From contig NZ_BAFX01000120.1 in assembly GCF_000308815.1 (NCBI RefSeq), positions 1-64,000 of the forward strand: 64,000 nucleotides of DNA. Reading direction: 5' to 3'. Position numbers and translations under genes: made by a program. This DNA is from Nocardia concava NBRC 100430. GTDB taxonomy: Bacteria > Actinomycetota > Actinomycetes > Mycobacteriales > Mycobacteriaceae. The notes beneath the pieces are model-generated. The model made no database searches and was not told the origin of the DNA. It saw nothing but the letters and a program-made list of their open reading frames with translations. Each line of letters begins with the position of its first letter. Position 1 is the first letter of the stretch. Below are positions 1-8,336 of this stretch, in pieces.

Positions 1-431
1 GCGACTTTCTGCCGGTTGCCCTTGGAATAGGTGCGCGCCTTCTTGCTCGGATCCAGTTCGAAGCGCTGGATCATCTCGGCGCGGCACTGCTCATCGATGC
101 CGCCGCGCATGCGCGCCAGCAGGTCGATGGTCTCACCGCCCGACAGCGACGGCCACAGCGTGACATCGCCTGGGACATAGGCGATATCGCGGTGCAGCGC
201 CACCGCGTCGGTCCACGGATCCCGCCCCAGCACCCGGGCCTCGCCCGAGGTGCGCGACAGAATGCCCAGCAGGATGCGGATGGTGGTGGACTTCCCGGCC
301 CCGTTCGGCCCGAGGAAGCCGTGCACCTCCCCCTCGGCGACCTCGAGGTCGAGGCCGTCCAGGGCATGCACCTGCCCGAAGTGTTTGTGCAGATCCCGGA
401 CTTCGATCACCGGGTTGGCGGGAATGGTCAT
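1..431 (-). CDS. ABC-2 type drug exporter ATP-binding protein (partial, C-terminus off the window)
   Basis: Only the first about 143 residues lie in the window, since the reading frame runs off the left edge on the minus strand. The protein opens [20 protein letters not shown] and has a Walker A motif GPNGAGKST at residues 41-49. It breaks off in the ABC signature region ([10 protein letters not shown]), so Walker B is missing only because of the window edge. The start is an ATG with a clear AAGGAG site about 6 bases upstream. The family (DrrA/CcmA-like) energises a separate permease for drug or lipid export. It lies 32 bp downstream of a TetR gene on the same strand, the usual arrangement of a self-regulated efflux operon. 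The substrate is unknown. Confidence 0.85.
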   Translation of the reverse strand, partial: MTIPANPVIEVRDLHKHFGQVHALDGLDLEVAEGEVHGFLGPNGAGKSTTIRILLGILSRTSGEARVLGRDPWTDAVALHRDIAYVPGDVTLWPSLSGGETIDLLARMRGGIDEQCRAEMIQRFELDPSKKARTYSKGNRQKV

Positions 432-463
432 CGAATCTCCTTGAAGGAAAACGACGTTGATGG

Positions 464-1126
464 TTATTGCTCGGTCTGTGGTGAATGTGCGGTCTGTGGC
501 GTATGGGCGGTCAATGCGTCCAGCGCACTGGAATCGGTGAGCATGCCGTAGGTGTAGAGCTCCAGCGCGGGCAGCATCATCTCGTCCGCGTACGCCCGTA
601 GTGCCTTGCGGAAGTCCACGGGCCCGGGCTGCTCGGCGGCGTAGAGCTGCAGGAACATCATCATGCCGCCGCCATTGTTGGTGGCGACGTAGCGCGCGGT
701 CGCCCGCACGTCGCGCAGCGGCTTGATGGTTCCGGCCTCGATGCCCACCCGCAGGTACTGCTCGGTGTCCTCGACCATGTGCTCGAAGAAGGTCTTCATC
801 AGTTCCCCGCCCGCCTGGAAGCTGCGCATGAGGTAGGCCATGCCGGGGGCGAATTCCTCGATCTCGGCCAGCTGCCGCATGAGCCCGCCCGGCGAGGGGT
901 TCTCGATGTACTCCATCTTGGCGGCCCGGATCGTCTCCCGGACCCAGTCGTCGCACGCCTCCCGCAGCCCGTCCTTGGACCCGAAATGGTGGATGACCAG
1001 GCCGGGAGAGACTCCCGCCGCGGCGGCGATGGCGCGGACGCCGACCCCGAAACCCTGTTCCCCGAACACGGTGACCGCGGCATCGCGAATCCTCGCCCGG
1101 GTAGTCAGATCATCGGTTGAACGCAT
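464..1126 (-). CDS. TetR/AcrR family transcriptional regulator
   Basis: This is a 220-residue TetR protein. The N-terminal helix-turn-helix covers about residues 8-55 ([18 protein letters not shown], then [20 protein letters not shown]). The rest is a helical ligand-binding domain. I chose the ATG at 1126 because it gives the standard short arm before the HTH; a frame-open extension reaches 1213 but would read through the operator. A 16-bp palindrome touches the start codon, which suggests autorepression and possibly a leaderless transcript. It probably controls the downstream ABC ATPase. The C-terminus carries a near-repeat [12 protein letters not shown] from an 18-bp duplication just before the stop. 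Confidence 0.85.
   Translation of the reverse strand: MRSTDDLTTRARIRDAAVTVFGEQGFGVGVRAIAAAAGVSPGLVIHHFGSKDGLREACDDWVRETIRAAKMEYIENPSPGGLMRQLAEIEEFAPGMAYLMRSFQAGGELMKTFFEHMVEDTEQYLRVGIEAGTIKPLRDVRATARYVATNNGGGMMMFLQLYAAEQPGPVDFRKALRAYADEMMLPALELYTYGMLTDSSALDALTAHTPQTAHSPQTEQ
473..499. repeat. 18-bp-period duplication at the 3' end of the TetR gene
   Basis: The core GGTCTGTGG occurs at 473-481 and 491-499 with similar flanks. It gives the C-terminal peptide repeat [12 protein letters not shown] a few codons before the stop. It resembles the stop-spanning duplications listed elsewhere but does not include the stop itself. Confidence 0.5.
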
Positions 1127-1142
1127 GTTTAATAGATTAAAC
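1127..1142. promoter_or_regulatory. Putative operator of the TetR/ABC operon
   Basis: The perfect inverted repeat GTTTAATAGATTAAAC (7-bp arms, 2-bp centre) lies directly against the start codon of the TetR gene, in AT-rich sequence unlike its surroundings. Weaker symmetry extends outwards on both sides. Size and place fit a TetR operator; binding by this regulator is inferred. Confidence 0.6.
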
Positions 1143-1330
1143 GCGTGTTCAGTCGGAGAGCAAGAGCATCCGGACTCTCGTCGCGGGGATTTACGAAATC
1201 CATACCCGGGCACTTCGCCCCTAGGGATTTTCCGCGCGCGGAATGCCCCTTCGGGATAATCGTTGCGTCGCGGACTATCGCCGAGTGGAACACCGATGCG
1301 GCATCGAAACAGCCACCGGCCGTTGGATTT

Positions 1331-1978
1331 TCAGCCGCGCGAGGCGCAGAGCAGCCCGTCGCCCACCGGGATCAGCACGCTCGTCAGATCCGGATCCTCG
1401 GCAATCGCCCGAGTCGCCGCCCGCACCGCGGCGGTCTGCGGATCACGCTGCGCCGGATCGGGGACCCGGCCCCCGAGTAGCGCGTTGTGCAGCAGAATCG
1501 CCCCGCCCTCGCGTAGCAGCCGCACCGCCTGCGCCACATATTGCGGATGCTCGAGCGGCGCGGCATCGATGAACACCAGGTCGTAGGCCCCATCGGCCAG
1601 CCGCGGCAGCACATCCAGGGCCCGCCCGTTGATGAGCCGGGTACGCGCCGGCGCGATCTCGGCCGACCGGAACGCCTCCCGCGCCGCCCGCTGATGCTCG
1701 GGCTCGGAGTCGATGGTGGTCAGCGTGCCGTCCTCGCGCATCCCGTCCAGCAGCCACAGCCCGCTCACCCCGGCCCCGGTGCCGACCTCGACCACCGCCC
1801 GCGCGCCCAGCAATTGGGCATACATGCTGAGCAGCGCGCCGACCGAGGGTGCGACGGGCGCGGCGCCGAGTTCGAGGGCGCGTTCGCGCGCGCCGACGAG
1901 GATGTCGTCCTCGGCGACGGATTCCTCCACATAGGCGAGGTTGCGCTGCAGGTTCTGTGCCGCGGGGGTCTGGCTCAC
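1331..1978 (-). CDS. O-methyltransferase (Rv1220c-like)
   Basis: This 215-residue class I SAM-dependent methyltransferase belongs to the catechol/caffeoyl-CoA O-methyltransferase type (Methyltransf_3). The SAM-binding glycine motif [12 protein letters not shown] lies near residues 61-72, and the later motif [15 protein letters not shown] follows. Length matches the family. The start is GTG at 1978. It is divergent from sigE across a 234-bp region, exactly as Rv1220c sits next to sigE in M. tuberculosis. The natural substrate of this conserved neighbour is unknown. Confidence 0.85.
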   Translation of the reverse strand: MSQTPAAQNLQRNLAYVEESVAEDDILVGARERALELGAAPVAPSVGALLSMYAQLLGARAVVEVGTGAGVSGLWLLDGMREDGTLTTIDSEPEHQRAAREAFRSAEIAPARTRLINGRALDVLPRLADGAYDLVFIDAAPLEHPQYVAQAVRLLREGGAILLHNALLGGRVPDPAQRDPQTAAVRAATRAIAEDPDLTSVLIPVGDGLLCASRG

Positions 1979-2040
1979 GAATTAGAGGCTAATGGCGATA
2001 CACCGGTAAGGCGTGGTGGTGACCGGCCGGTGTGGCGATT

Positions 2041-2059
2041 TTTCTCAGGTGTCCCTCAG
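2041..2059 (+). promoter_or_regulatory. Putative MprA box upstream of sigE
   Basis: Two 8-bp direct repeats, TTTCTCAG and TCCCTCAG, are separated by 3 bp, for 19 bp in total. This is the architecture described for the mycobacterial MprA response regulator, which activates sigE. The site lies about 150 bp before the sigE start. MprA itself is not in the window. Confidence 0.45.
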
Positions 2060-2135
2060 CGTCCACATACGGATGCCACATCACGACCTAGAAGAGTAAG
2101 CCTCACGCCAGGCCAGCGACCGCGGGCCAGGGATC

Positions 2136-2163
2136 GGGAACAGCCGAATCAACCGATTGGTTG
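2136..2163 (+). promoter_or_regulatory. Possible ECF-type promoter of sigE
   Basis: GGGAAC at 2136-2141 is followed after 18 bp by GTTG. This resembles ECF sigma promoters (GGAAC then GTT), so SigE autoregulation or SigH control is possible. The spacing is at the long end; I treat it as weak. Confidence 0.3.
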
Positions 2164-2212
2164 TCACCGATACCGACGTTCACGGTCCCGAGTAGGAGGT
2201 AACCCCATCCAC

Positions 2213-2917
2213 ATGGTCGACGCGGCGCGTGAACACGCCAACACTCTGCACCCGCAGATCAAGCCGCTGGACAGCACAGTGACTCCACAGAGCACCCCGC
2301 TGGACGGTGACTTCACCCTGTCCCCCGCCGAAGACGAGACCCTCACCGGGACCGCCGCCTTCGACGCCACCGGCGACCGCAATGTCATGCCGACCTGGGA
2401 CGAACTGGTCCGCGAGCACGCCGATCGCGTGTATCGCCTGGCCTACCGCCTCACCGGTGATCCGCAGGACGCCGAGGATCTGACCCAGGAAACCTTCATC
2501 CGGGTCTTCCGCTCCCTGCAGAACTATCAGCCCGGCACCTTCGAGGGCTGGCTGCACCGCATCACCACGAATCTGTTCCTGGACATGGTCCGCCGCCGCA
2601 ACCGCATCCGCATGGAGGCGCTGCCGGAGGACTACGACCGCGTCCCGTCCGAGGGTCCCGACCCGGAGCAGGCCTATCACGCCGCCAACCTGGACCCGGA
2701 TCTGCAGTCCGCGCTGGACTCGCTGGCCCCGGAGTTCCGCGCCGCGGTCGTGCTCTGTGACATCGAGGGTCTGTCGTACGAGGAGATCGGCGCGACGCTG
2801 GGCGTCAAATTGGGCACCGTGCGCAGCCGCATCCACCGAGGACGCCAGGCACTGCGCGAGCACCTCGAGCATAATGGGGTGGAGCGGCGTATCGCCGCCA
2901 CCGAAAAGGTCGGGTGA
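2213..2917 (+). CDS. sigE: ECF RNA polymerase sigma factor SigE
   Basis: This 234-residue sigma factor governs the envelope-stress response. Region 2 starts near residue 60 ([20 protein letters not shown], then [14 protein letters not shown]) and region 4 lies near 165-225 ([20 protein letters not shown]). The chosen ATG at 2213 follows a strong AGGAGGT, although the spacing of about 12 bases is long; the open frame further upstream is antisense to the methyltransferase. It shares a 4-base GTGA with a possible start of the next gene and is followed by rseA, htrA and tatB as in mycobacteria. Activity should be held by RseA and released under surface stress. Confidence 0.95.
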   Translation: MVDAAREHANTLHPQIKPLDSTVTPQSTPLDGDFTLSPAEDETLTGTAAFDATGDRNVMPTWDELVREHADRVYRLAYRLTGDPQDAEDLTQETFIRVFRSLQNYQPGTFEGWLHRITTNLFLDMVRRRNRIRMEALPEDYDRVPSEGPDPEQAYHAANLDPDLQSALDSLAPEFRAAVVLCDIEGLSYEEIGATLGVKLGTVRSRIHRGRQALREHLEHNGVERRIAATEKVG

Positions 2918-2973
2918 GCACGGGCAGGTGTCCCGCCCGAACAGCTCGAGTCGTCCGGAAGGGTGTGCAGCGT

Positions 2974-3312
2974 ATGAGTGGCGAGGATCGACCGCACCGT
3001 CGTCCCCCGCGTTTCGCCCCCACCGAGCATCTGGCCAGTGAGGCCATCGCCGCCTACGTGGACGGCGAATTGCGGATGAACGCCTATCTGCGTGCCGCGC
3101 ACCATATTTCCGTGTGTCGCGAATGCGCCGCGGAAGTGGACGCGCAGCAACAGGCGCGCATCGCCTTGCGGCAGTCCTCGGATCAGATCTCCGCGCCCCT
3201 GAGCCTGCACGACACCCTGAGCAGGATTCCGCGCTCGCTCATTCAGGAATGCGGCAACCACCACCAGGATTCGTTCGACAGCAGACGGTGGACGTCGTGG
3301 TGGCGCAAGTAG
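2974..3312 (+). CDS. rseA: Anti-sigma factor RseA (zinc-associated anti-sigma type)
   Basis: This 112-residue protein has the ZAS motif H-x3-C-x2-C (HISVCREC) near residues 46-53, after the conserved stretch TEHLASEAIAAYVDGELRMNA. Like mycobacterial RseA it is cytoplasmic, with no membrane segment, and binds SigE. The start is uncertain: ATG 2974 has a GGAAGGG site about 10 bases upstream, while GTG 2914 overlaps the sigE stop (GTGA) and would add 20 poorly conserved residues. The short C-terminal tail ends WTSWWRK. Close coupling to sigE fits equal dosage of sigma and anti-sigma factor. Confidence 0.88.
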   Translation: MSGEDRPHRRPPRFAPTEHLASEAIAAYVDGELRMNAYLRAAHHISVCRECAAEVDAQQQARIALRQSSDQISAPLSLHDTLSRIPRSLIQECGNHHQDSFDSRRWTSWWRK

Positions 3313-3322
3313 AGTCCATAGC

Positions 3323-4903
3323 GTGACCACCGAATCGAAGAACACGGGCCCTGCCGAAGACGGCGGGCCCGCGGCGAATTCACCGCTGTCAGGGGAATCC
3401 GATTCGGCGGCCGATCGGGGGAACCTGAGGCCGTCGGACGCACCGGTGCTGGGACCGCGCCCGGTCCTGCGACCGCATGTCGACAACCACACCGCACACG
3501 CCTTCCGCCGCCCCAATGGTCAGCAGGGCTCCTTCGCCGCCCGCACCGCGAGTGCCGCGGCCGCCGCCGCGCAGGGGCAACCCGAGATTCAGAATCGCCC
3601 GCCGGACGCGGTGCTGGCCGAGGCGTTCGGCCGTCCGCAAGGTTCGACCGAACTGCTGCAACGGGATCCGGACGCGCGCGGCGAGAACGGCGCCGCGCCC
3701 GCGCCCGCCGATCCGTGGCGCGATCCGAATTCGGCCGCGCGGCTCGGCACCCCGGCCGTGGCGCAGGCCCGGCCGCAGCCGCTCACCGTCGGCCCCAAGC
3801 TGGGGGCGCGGGAGGTGCTCTTCGGCGGGCGGGTGTCGTGGACGGCGCTGACGCTGCTGGCCATCATCGCCGCGCTGATCGGGCTGCTGGGCGGATTCGT
3901 CGGGGCGTTCACCGGTTCGTCGGCCTCCGCGCTGACCTCCCGCAAGGTGTCGCTGCAGTCCGCGCCCGCGGGCACCGAATCGCACAACCAGATCACCAAG
4001 GTGGTCAATGCCGTCATGCCGGCGGTGGTCACCGTGCGCGCCTGGCTGGGCGACACCGGGTCCACGGGTTCGGGCGTGGTGATCGACGGGGCGGGCTACA
4101 TCGTCACCAACAATCACGTGATCTCGCTGGCCGCCAACGACAAATCGGGCAAGGCCAAGCTGGATGTGGTGTTCTCCGACGGCAGCAAGGTGCCGACCCG
4201 GATCGTGGGCCGCGACACCAAGTCCGACCTGGCGGTGCTCAAGGTCGATGTGAAGAACCTGTCGGTGATCCAGCTCGGCAATTCCGGGGACGTGCAGGTC
4301 GGCGACGACGTGCTGGCGCTGGGTTCGCCGCTGGGACTGGAGAAGACGGTCACCTCCGGCATCGTGTCGGCGCTGCACCGGCCGGTGAAGGTCGGCGGTG
4401 AGGGCACCGATACCGATGCCACCCTGGACGCCGTGCAGACCGACGCCGCCATCAACCACGGCAATTCCGGTGGCGCGCTGGTGGATATGCAGGGCCGGCT
4501 GATCGGCATCAACTCGGCCATCAAGTCCGAGAGCGGCGGTTCGGTGGGTCTGGGCTTCGCGATTCCGGTGGATCAGGTCAAGCGGATCTCGCAGGCGCTG
4601 ATCCGCGACAAGGAAGTCCATCACCCCGTGCTCGGCGTGAGCGCCAAGACCAAGATCGTCGCCAATGACGTGATGAGCGGCGCGGCGGTGGCCGATGTGC
4701 AGGCCGGGGGCCCGGCGGCGCAGGCGGGCATCGTCGAGGGCGATGTGATCGTGAAGGTCGGCGACCGCGACGTGTCGGGGCCGGAGGAGCTCACGGTGGC
4801 GGTGCAGTCGCACGAGATCGGGGAGACGGTCACCGTGCGCCTGATCCGGGACGGCCGCGAGGTGGACGTGCCGGTGACGCTGGGCACGGATCAGAAGCCG
4901 TAG
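3323..4903 (+). CDS. htrA: Membrane-anchored serine protease HtrA (DegP-like)
   Basis: This 526-residue protein has a cytoplasmic Pro/Ala-rich N-terminus of about 165 residues, one membrane segment near 172-196, a trypsin-like protease domain and a C-terminal PDZ domain (about 430-520). The catalytic triad is visible as His265 (TNNHV), Asp302 (KSDLAV) and Ser382 (GNSGGAL). Length is close to the 528 residues of M. tuberculosis HtrA (Rv1223). The start is GTG, 10 bases after rseA. It degrades or refolds misfolded envelope proteins and works with the SigE response. Confidence 0.95.
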   Translation: MTTESKNTGPAEDGGPAANSPLSGESDSAADRGNLRPSDAPVLGPRPVLRPHVDNHTAHAFRRPNGQQGSFAARTASAAAAAAQGQPEIQNRPPDAVLAEAFGRPQGSTELLQRDPDARGENGAAPAPADPWRDPNSAARLGTPAVAQARPQPLTVGPKLGAREVLFGGRVSWTALTLLAIIAALIGLLGGFVGAFTGSSASALTSRKVSLQSAPAGTESHNQITKVVNAVMPAVVTVRAWLGDTGSTGSGVVIDGAGYIVTNNHVISLAANDKSGKAKLDVVFSDGSKVPTRIVGRDTKSDLAVLKVDVKNLSVIQLGNSGDVQVGDDVLALGSPLGLEKTVTSGIVSALHRPVKVGGEGTDTDATLDAVQTDAAINHGNSGGALVDMQGRLIGINSAIKSESGGSVGLGFAIPVDQVKRISQALIRDKEVHHPVLGVSAKTKIVANDVMSGAAVADVQAGGPAAQAGIVEGDVIVKVGDRDVSGPEELTVAVQSHEIGETVTVRLIRDGREVDVPVTLGTDQKP

Positions 4904-4965
4904 CGATGAATGAACGCAGGTGCGGCGGCGAAAACGCCGTAATCGGACAAAGGTAGCCTTGATCC

Positions 4966-5403
4966 GTGTTCAGCAATATCGGCTGGGGCGAGATGCTCAT
5001 TCTCCTCGTCGCCGCACTTGTGATTCTCGGCCCGGAGCGACTGCCCGGTGCTGTTCGCTGGACCGCGCACGCCCTCAAGCAGGCGCGCGATTACGCCACC
5101 GGCGCGACTCAGCAATTGCGCAATGAACTGGGTCCGGAATTCGACGAGATCCGGAAACCGTTGGAGCAGTTGAACGAACTGCGCAGTATGAATCCGCGGT
5201 CCATGGTCACCAAGCACCTGCTCGACGGCGATGATTCGATCCTGAACAGCTTCAATGACCTGACCAATTTCGACAAGCCGGTCAGCGCCCCGAACAGCGG
5301 AAACGGTTCCGGCATTACCGGTTCCGGCCCGATTTCGATGGCCAAGGAACAGAAACCGCTGGAGCGCAACGAGCGTCCGCCGGTGGATCCTGACGCCACC
5401 TGA
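4966..5403 (+). CDS. tatB: Sec-independent protein translocase subunit TatB
   Basis: This 145-residue protein has an N-terminal membrane helix ([20 protein letters not shown], about residues 6-25), the hinge GPERLP, then an amphipathic helix and a variable tail. This is the TatB pattern, and the place after htrA matches Rv1224. TatB forms the substrate receptor with TatC for folded twin-arginine proteins; at least two such substrates are encoded here (24909-26564 and 48740-49468). The start is GTG. The 3' end, including the stop codon, is tandemly duplicated. Confidence 0.93.
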   Translation: MFSNIGWGEMLILLVAALVILGPERLPGAVRWTAHALKQARDYATGATQQLRNELGPEFDEIRKPLEQLNELRSMNPRSMVTKHLLDGDDSILNSFNDLTNFDKPVSAPNSGNGSGITGSGPISMAKEQKPLERNERPPVDPDAT

Positions 5404-5426
5404 GCGCGATCCAGGCGCCACCTGAG
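5386..5426. repeat. Stop-spanning tandem duplication at the tatB end
   Basis: A 19-bp unit (GATCCTGACGCCACCTGAG, 5386-5404) recurs at 5408-5426 with two differences, period 22 bp. Both copies contain the in-frame ACC-TGA end of tatB, so the gene carries a spare copy of its last codons and stop. Confidence 0.8.
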
Positions 5427-5484
5427 ATCAATTCTGTCGAGCGGACTTGACGCATGATGCTGTCCAGCTATCTAGACTGCGCAC

Positions 5485-6321
5485 ATGTCGGCCGACGAGG
5501 TGGCACGGGTATTCGCGATCGAGGACAAGGTCGAACGCCTGAAAGCCGCCACCGAAGGCGTGGCCGCTGCGCAACAGCAGATCAATGAGCTGACCCGCAT
5601 CCGCCGCGCCGTCATCCGTGAACTGCATGCCGAGGGCTGGACGTTCGCGAGAATCGGTGCGGCCGCGGGACTTTCCCGCGCGCGCATCCATCAGGTCAGC
5701 ACGCAGGGCCCGGTGCCGGAGGGCTTGTTCTTCGGCCACGGCCCGCTGACGATTCTCACCCCGGACGTGCGCAGCACGACGCGTGCCATCGCGCTGGTGG
5801 GCGCGCCGGACGCCGCGGCGCCCCATCGGCTCGTGGAGTTGCTGCGTGAACTGGGCTTCACCGCCAATGTGCAGCGGTTCCTACCGGGCCGCCCGCTGGA
5901 CCTGGACCGGGACGGGCTGATCGTGCTCGGCGGGCCCGAATTGTCGCCCAGCCTGCGCTATCTGGTGGCCGCCGATCCCCGGCTGCGCCGCACGGTGGCG
6001 CGCGCGGGCCGGGTGCGGCGCGGTATCGAGGACCGGGCCGCCCGCCGCGTCTACCGGCCGGGCGGCACCGAGCCCTACGACATCGCGTATCTGGCCCGGC
6101 TTCCCCGGCCGGACGGCAAGGGCAGCGTGCTGGTCATCGACGGCCTGCACCCGCCCGCCTCACTGGGCGCGATCAGGCTGCTGGCGACCCGGCTGGCGAC
6201 CCTGCACGAGCGCGCGGGCACGCACCCGTTCTCGGCGGTGGTGGGCGTGCGCTACGACCGGTCGACGGGCGAGCCGATCGAGGCGGATCTGCTGACCCCG
6301 ATCTACCGCCACGACCGCTAG
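5485..6321 (+). CDS. Helix-turn-helix protein of unknown role
   Basis: This 278-residue protein opens with a helical segment (about residues 10-45) and then a sigma-region-4-like helix-turn-helix, near residues 50-72 (GWTFARIGAAAGLSRARIHQ). The long C-terminal part (80-278) has a Rossmann-like look with alternating strands (TTRAIALVGAPD, LIVLGGPELS, GSVLVIDGLHP). I do not recognise the domain; the conserved GGPE and IDGLHPP stretches suggest a sensing or enzymatic role. It sits alone on the plus strand after tatB. Known: small HTH fused to unknown domain. Inferred: a ligand-responsive regulator. Confidence 0.7.
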   Translation: MSADEVARVFAIEDKVERLKAATEGVAAAQQQINELTRIRRAVIRELHAEGWTFARIGAAAGLSRARIHQVSTQGPVPEGLFFGHGPLTILTPDVRSTTRAIALVGAPDAAAPHRLVELLRELGFTANVQRFLPGRPLDLDRDGLIVLGGPELSPSLRYLVAADPRLRRTVARAGRVRRGIEDRAARRVYRPGGTEPYDIAYLARLPRPDGKGSVLVIDGLHPPASLGAIRLLATRLATLHERAGTHPFSAVVGVRYDRSTGEPIEADLLTPIYRHDR

Positions 6322-6327
6322 CCCCTG

Positions 6328-6341
6328 GTCATCCCGGCGCG
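6328..6341. repeat. Half-copy of the palindromic element
   Basis: GTCATCCCGGCGCG repeats the outer end of the element that follows at 6351. It may be a remnant of a truncated neighbouring copy. Confidence 0.5.
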
Positions 6342-6350
6342 TCCCACTCC

Positions 6351-6423
6351 GTCATCCCGGCGTGCTTTTGGCCGGGATCCACACTTCCGCAGTGGATTCC
6401 GGCCAAAAGCACGCCGGAATGAC
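6351..6423. repeat. Palindromic repeat element, copy 1 (73 bp)
   Basis: Two 32-bp inverted arms run from GTCATCCCGGCG to CGCCGGAATGAC around a 9-bp centre. The arms differ only at positions that still allow G-U pairing, so an RNA hairpin is kept. The same element occurs at 32722-32796 and 34444-34516. This copy lies between converging genes, 30 bp after one stop and 50 bp from the gpgS stop. It has no transposase and could also act as a terminator. Confidence 0.9.
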
Positions 6424-6426
6424 GAG

Positions 6427-6470
6427 GTGGATGTGCCGCCGCGGGTTCCAAGTGGATATGCCGCCGCAGG
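6427..6470. repeat. 19-bp direct repeat just after the gpgS stop
   Basis: GTGGATGTGCCGCCGCGGG (6427-6445) recurs at 6452-6470 with two changes, period 25 bp. The second copy ends 2 bp from the gpgS stop codon. It fits the pattern of short duplications at gene ends in this window. Confidence 0.7.
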
Positions 6471-6472
6471 CG

Positions 6473-7396
6473 TCAGGCAGCTGCCTCCTCGGGGCGCAGC
6501 GTGTTCATGGGTGGCCTATCCGCCAGCGACACTTCCGTCGCGTGCGCGATGAATTCGCCTGCCACCAGCGGGAATTGGGTCAGCGCCGCGCCGGAGTCCT
6601 GAATTCCGCTGCGGCCCAGGACGGTGCCCAGGATCTGGCGGCTCATCACGCCGAGGTCGGCCAGCGGCCGATTGCGGTGCTGGCGGACGCCGAGGTTGAC
6701 CTGGCCGATGCTGGACAGCCCCAGCATGTCGTAAGTGTCGAGCAGCAGCCCGATTTCGACGCCGTAGCCCGGCGCGAACGGCACCGCGGTGAGCAGTTCC
6801 CGGGTGCCCGCGTACTCACCGCCCAAGGGCTGCAGCACATTCGAGAGTTCGGGCCGCAGCGCGGCCAGCAGCGGGCGGGCCACCAGTTCGGTGACGCGGC
6901 CGCCGCCGTGGTGCTCGACCGCCTCACCGGTGCGCAGCGGGCGGCGGTAGTAGGCCTTGACCAGGTGCATGCCGTCCACGGTCAGCAGCGGGCCCAGCAG
7001 CTTCGGGACGAAGTTCGGGTCCGGGTCGATGAGGTCGGAGTCCACGAAGGCGATGATGTCGCCGGTGGTGACCGCCAGCGAACGCCACAGGCATTCGCCC
7101 TTGCCGGGCACGGGCTCGAGTTCGGGGACGGCCTGTTCGCGGGTCACCACGTCGGCTCCCGCGGCCCGTGCGCGGGCGGCGGTGGCGTCGGTGGACCCGG
7201 AGTCCAGGACGACGAGTTCGTCCACCAGCGTGCCGAGCAGGGGCCGGATGCTGGCCACCACCGCGGCGACGGTGGATTCCTCGTTGAGGGCCGGAAGCAC
7301 CACGGAAACCGTGCGGTCACCCTTGGCCGCGATCAGTTCCTCGACGGTCCAATCCGGGCGATCGAAGGTGTTGGTGTTCACCCAGTCTGTTTTCAT
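6473..7396 (-). CDS. gpgS: Glucosyl-3-phosphoglycerate synthase GpgS
   Basis: This 307-residue GT81-family enzyme transfers glucose from a nucleotide sugar to 3-phosphoglycerate, the first step toward glucosylglycerate and methylglucose lipopolysaccharides. The nucleotide-binding N-terminus (RTVSVVLPALNEESTVAAVV) and the metal-binding DSD (FVDSDLIDPDP) are present, as is the acceptor-loop region GGEYAGTRELL. ATG 7396 overlaps the folP2 stop (ATGA), so the two are translationally coupled, as in Rv1207-Rv1208. An open extension to 7522 lies inside folP2 and is rejected. Confidence 0.95.
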   Translation of the reverse strand: MKTDWVNTNTFDRPDWTVEELIAAKGDRTVSVVLPALNEESTVAAVVASIRPLLGTLVDELVVLDSGSTDATAARARAAGADVVTREQAVPELEPVPGKGECLWRSLAVTTGDIIAFVDSDLIDPDPNFVPKLLGPLLTVDGMHLVKAYYRRPLRTGEAVEHHGGGRVTELVARPLLAALRPELSNVLQPLGGEYAGTRELLTAVPFAPGYGVEIGLLLDTYDMLGLSSIGQVNLGVRQHRNRPLADLGVMSRQILGTVLGRSGIQDSGAALTQFPLVAGEFIAHATEVSLADRPPMNTLRPEEAAA

Positions 7397-8265
7397 GCGA
7401 GACCTCGCAGGGTACGGGCGGGTGGGCGGAGACCCTGGATGGCGGCGATCATGTCCACCGTCCGGCGCGTCTGGGCCACCTCGTGCACTCGGAAGACGCG
7501 AGCACCCGCGGCGGCCGACCAAGCAGTCGCTGCCAATGTGCCCTCCAATCGCTCGGACAGCTCGACACCAAGAGTCTCTCCGATGAAATCCTTATTACTC
7601 AGCGCCATCAAGACGGGCCATCCGGTTTTCACAAGAACGTCTATCGCCCGCAACAATTCGAGCCCGTGATAGGTGTTTTTGCCGAAATCATGGGTCGGGT
7701 CGATCAAAATCGAGTCCTTGGCCACCCCTGCCGCCGCAGCATTTTCGGCCGCGGCCACCACCGTGTCTGTGACCTGAGCCACCACATCGGCGTACCGGAC
7801 GCGGTGCGGACGGGTCCTCGGAATCGCACCCCCGGTGTGCGAGCACACGATTCCTACGCCCAGATCGGCAGCCACGCTCACTAGCTCGGGATCCGCTCCG
7901 GCCCAGGTGTCATTGATCAGATCCGCGCCCTCGGCGACCGCGGCCCGCGCCACCTCGGCCCGCCAGGTGTCCACGCTGATGAGCAGATCCGGGTGGCGCT
8001 CGCGAATGGCCGCCACGAACGGCACCACCCGCCGGGCCTCCTCGGCGGCGTCCACCTCCGAGCCCGGCCCGGCCTTCACCCCGCCGATATCGACCAGATC
8101 CGCGCCCTCGGCCACGGCCCGGTCCACGGCGTTCATGGCGGCTTCGTCGGTGAACGTCGCGCCCCGGTCATAGAAGGAATCCGGCGTCCGGTTCACAATC
8201 GCCATGACAAGCGCCCGATCCGTCGCCACCGGCTTTCCGCACAATGTCGGCAACGGCGCACACAT
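7393..8265 (-). CDS. folP2: Dihydropteroate synthase homologue FolP2
   Basis: This 290-residue TIM-barrel protein belongs to the pterin-binding family. It has MAIVNRTPDSFYDRG near the start, then DLVDIGG and the ISVDTWRAEVA strand. It is the FolP2 paralogue, recognised by its place before gpgS. The FolP2 protein of M. leprae is reported to lack dihydropteroate synthase activity, so a folate role should not be assumed. The coupled location suggests a link with the glucosylglycerate pathway, which is inference. Confidence 0.9.
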   Translation of the reverse strand: MCAPLPTLCGKPVATDRALVMAIVNRTPDSFYDRGATFTDEAAMNAVDRAVAEGADLVDIGGVKAGPGSEVDAAEEARRVVPFVAAIRERHPDLLISVDTWRAEVARAAVAEGADLINDTWAGADPELVSVAADLGVGIVCSHTGGAIPRTRPHRVRYADVVAQVTDTVVAAAENAAAAGVAKDSILIDPTHDFGKNTYHGLELLRAIDVLVKTGWPVLMALSNKDFIGETLGVELSERLEGTLAATAWSAAAGARVFRVHEVAQTRRTVDMIAAIQGLRPPARTLRGLA

Positions 8266-8298
8266 GCCCTCGACTGTACCGAGCCCTGTCCCACGACT

Positions 8299-8336
8299 GC
8301 TGGGCAGCCGACCTACACAGCTGGGCAGACGACCTA
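8299..8336. repeat. Stop-spanning direct duplication at the fadD6 end
   Basis: GCTGGGCAGCCGACCTA (8299-8315) and GCTGGGCAGACGACCTA (8320-8336) differ at one base. The second copy contains the fadD6 stop (CTA on this strand at 8334-8336); the first keeps an identical TAG downstream. Confidence 0.8.

Noticed and set aside
1541-2212. Upstream extension of sigE
   Set aside because: The open frame is antisense to the methyltransferase; a strong ribosome site and family length support the ATG at 2213.
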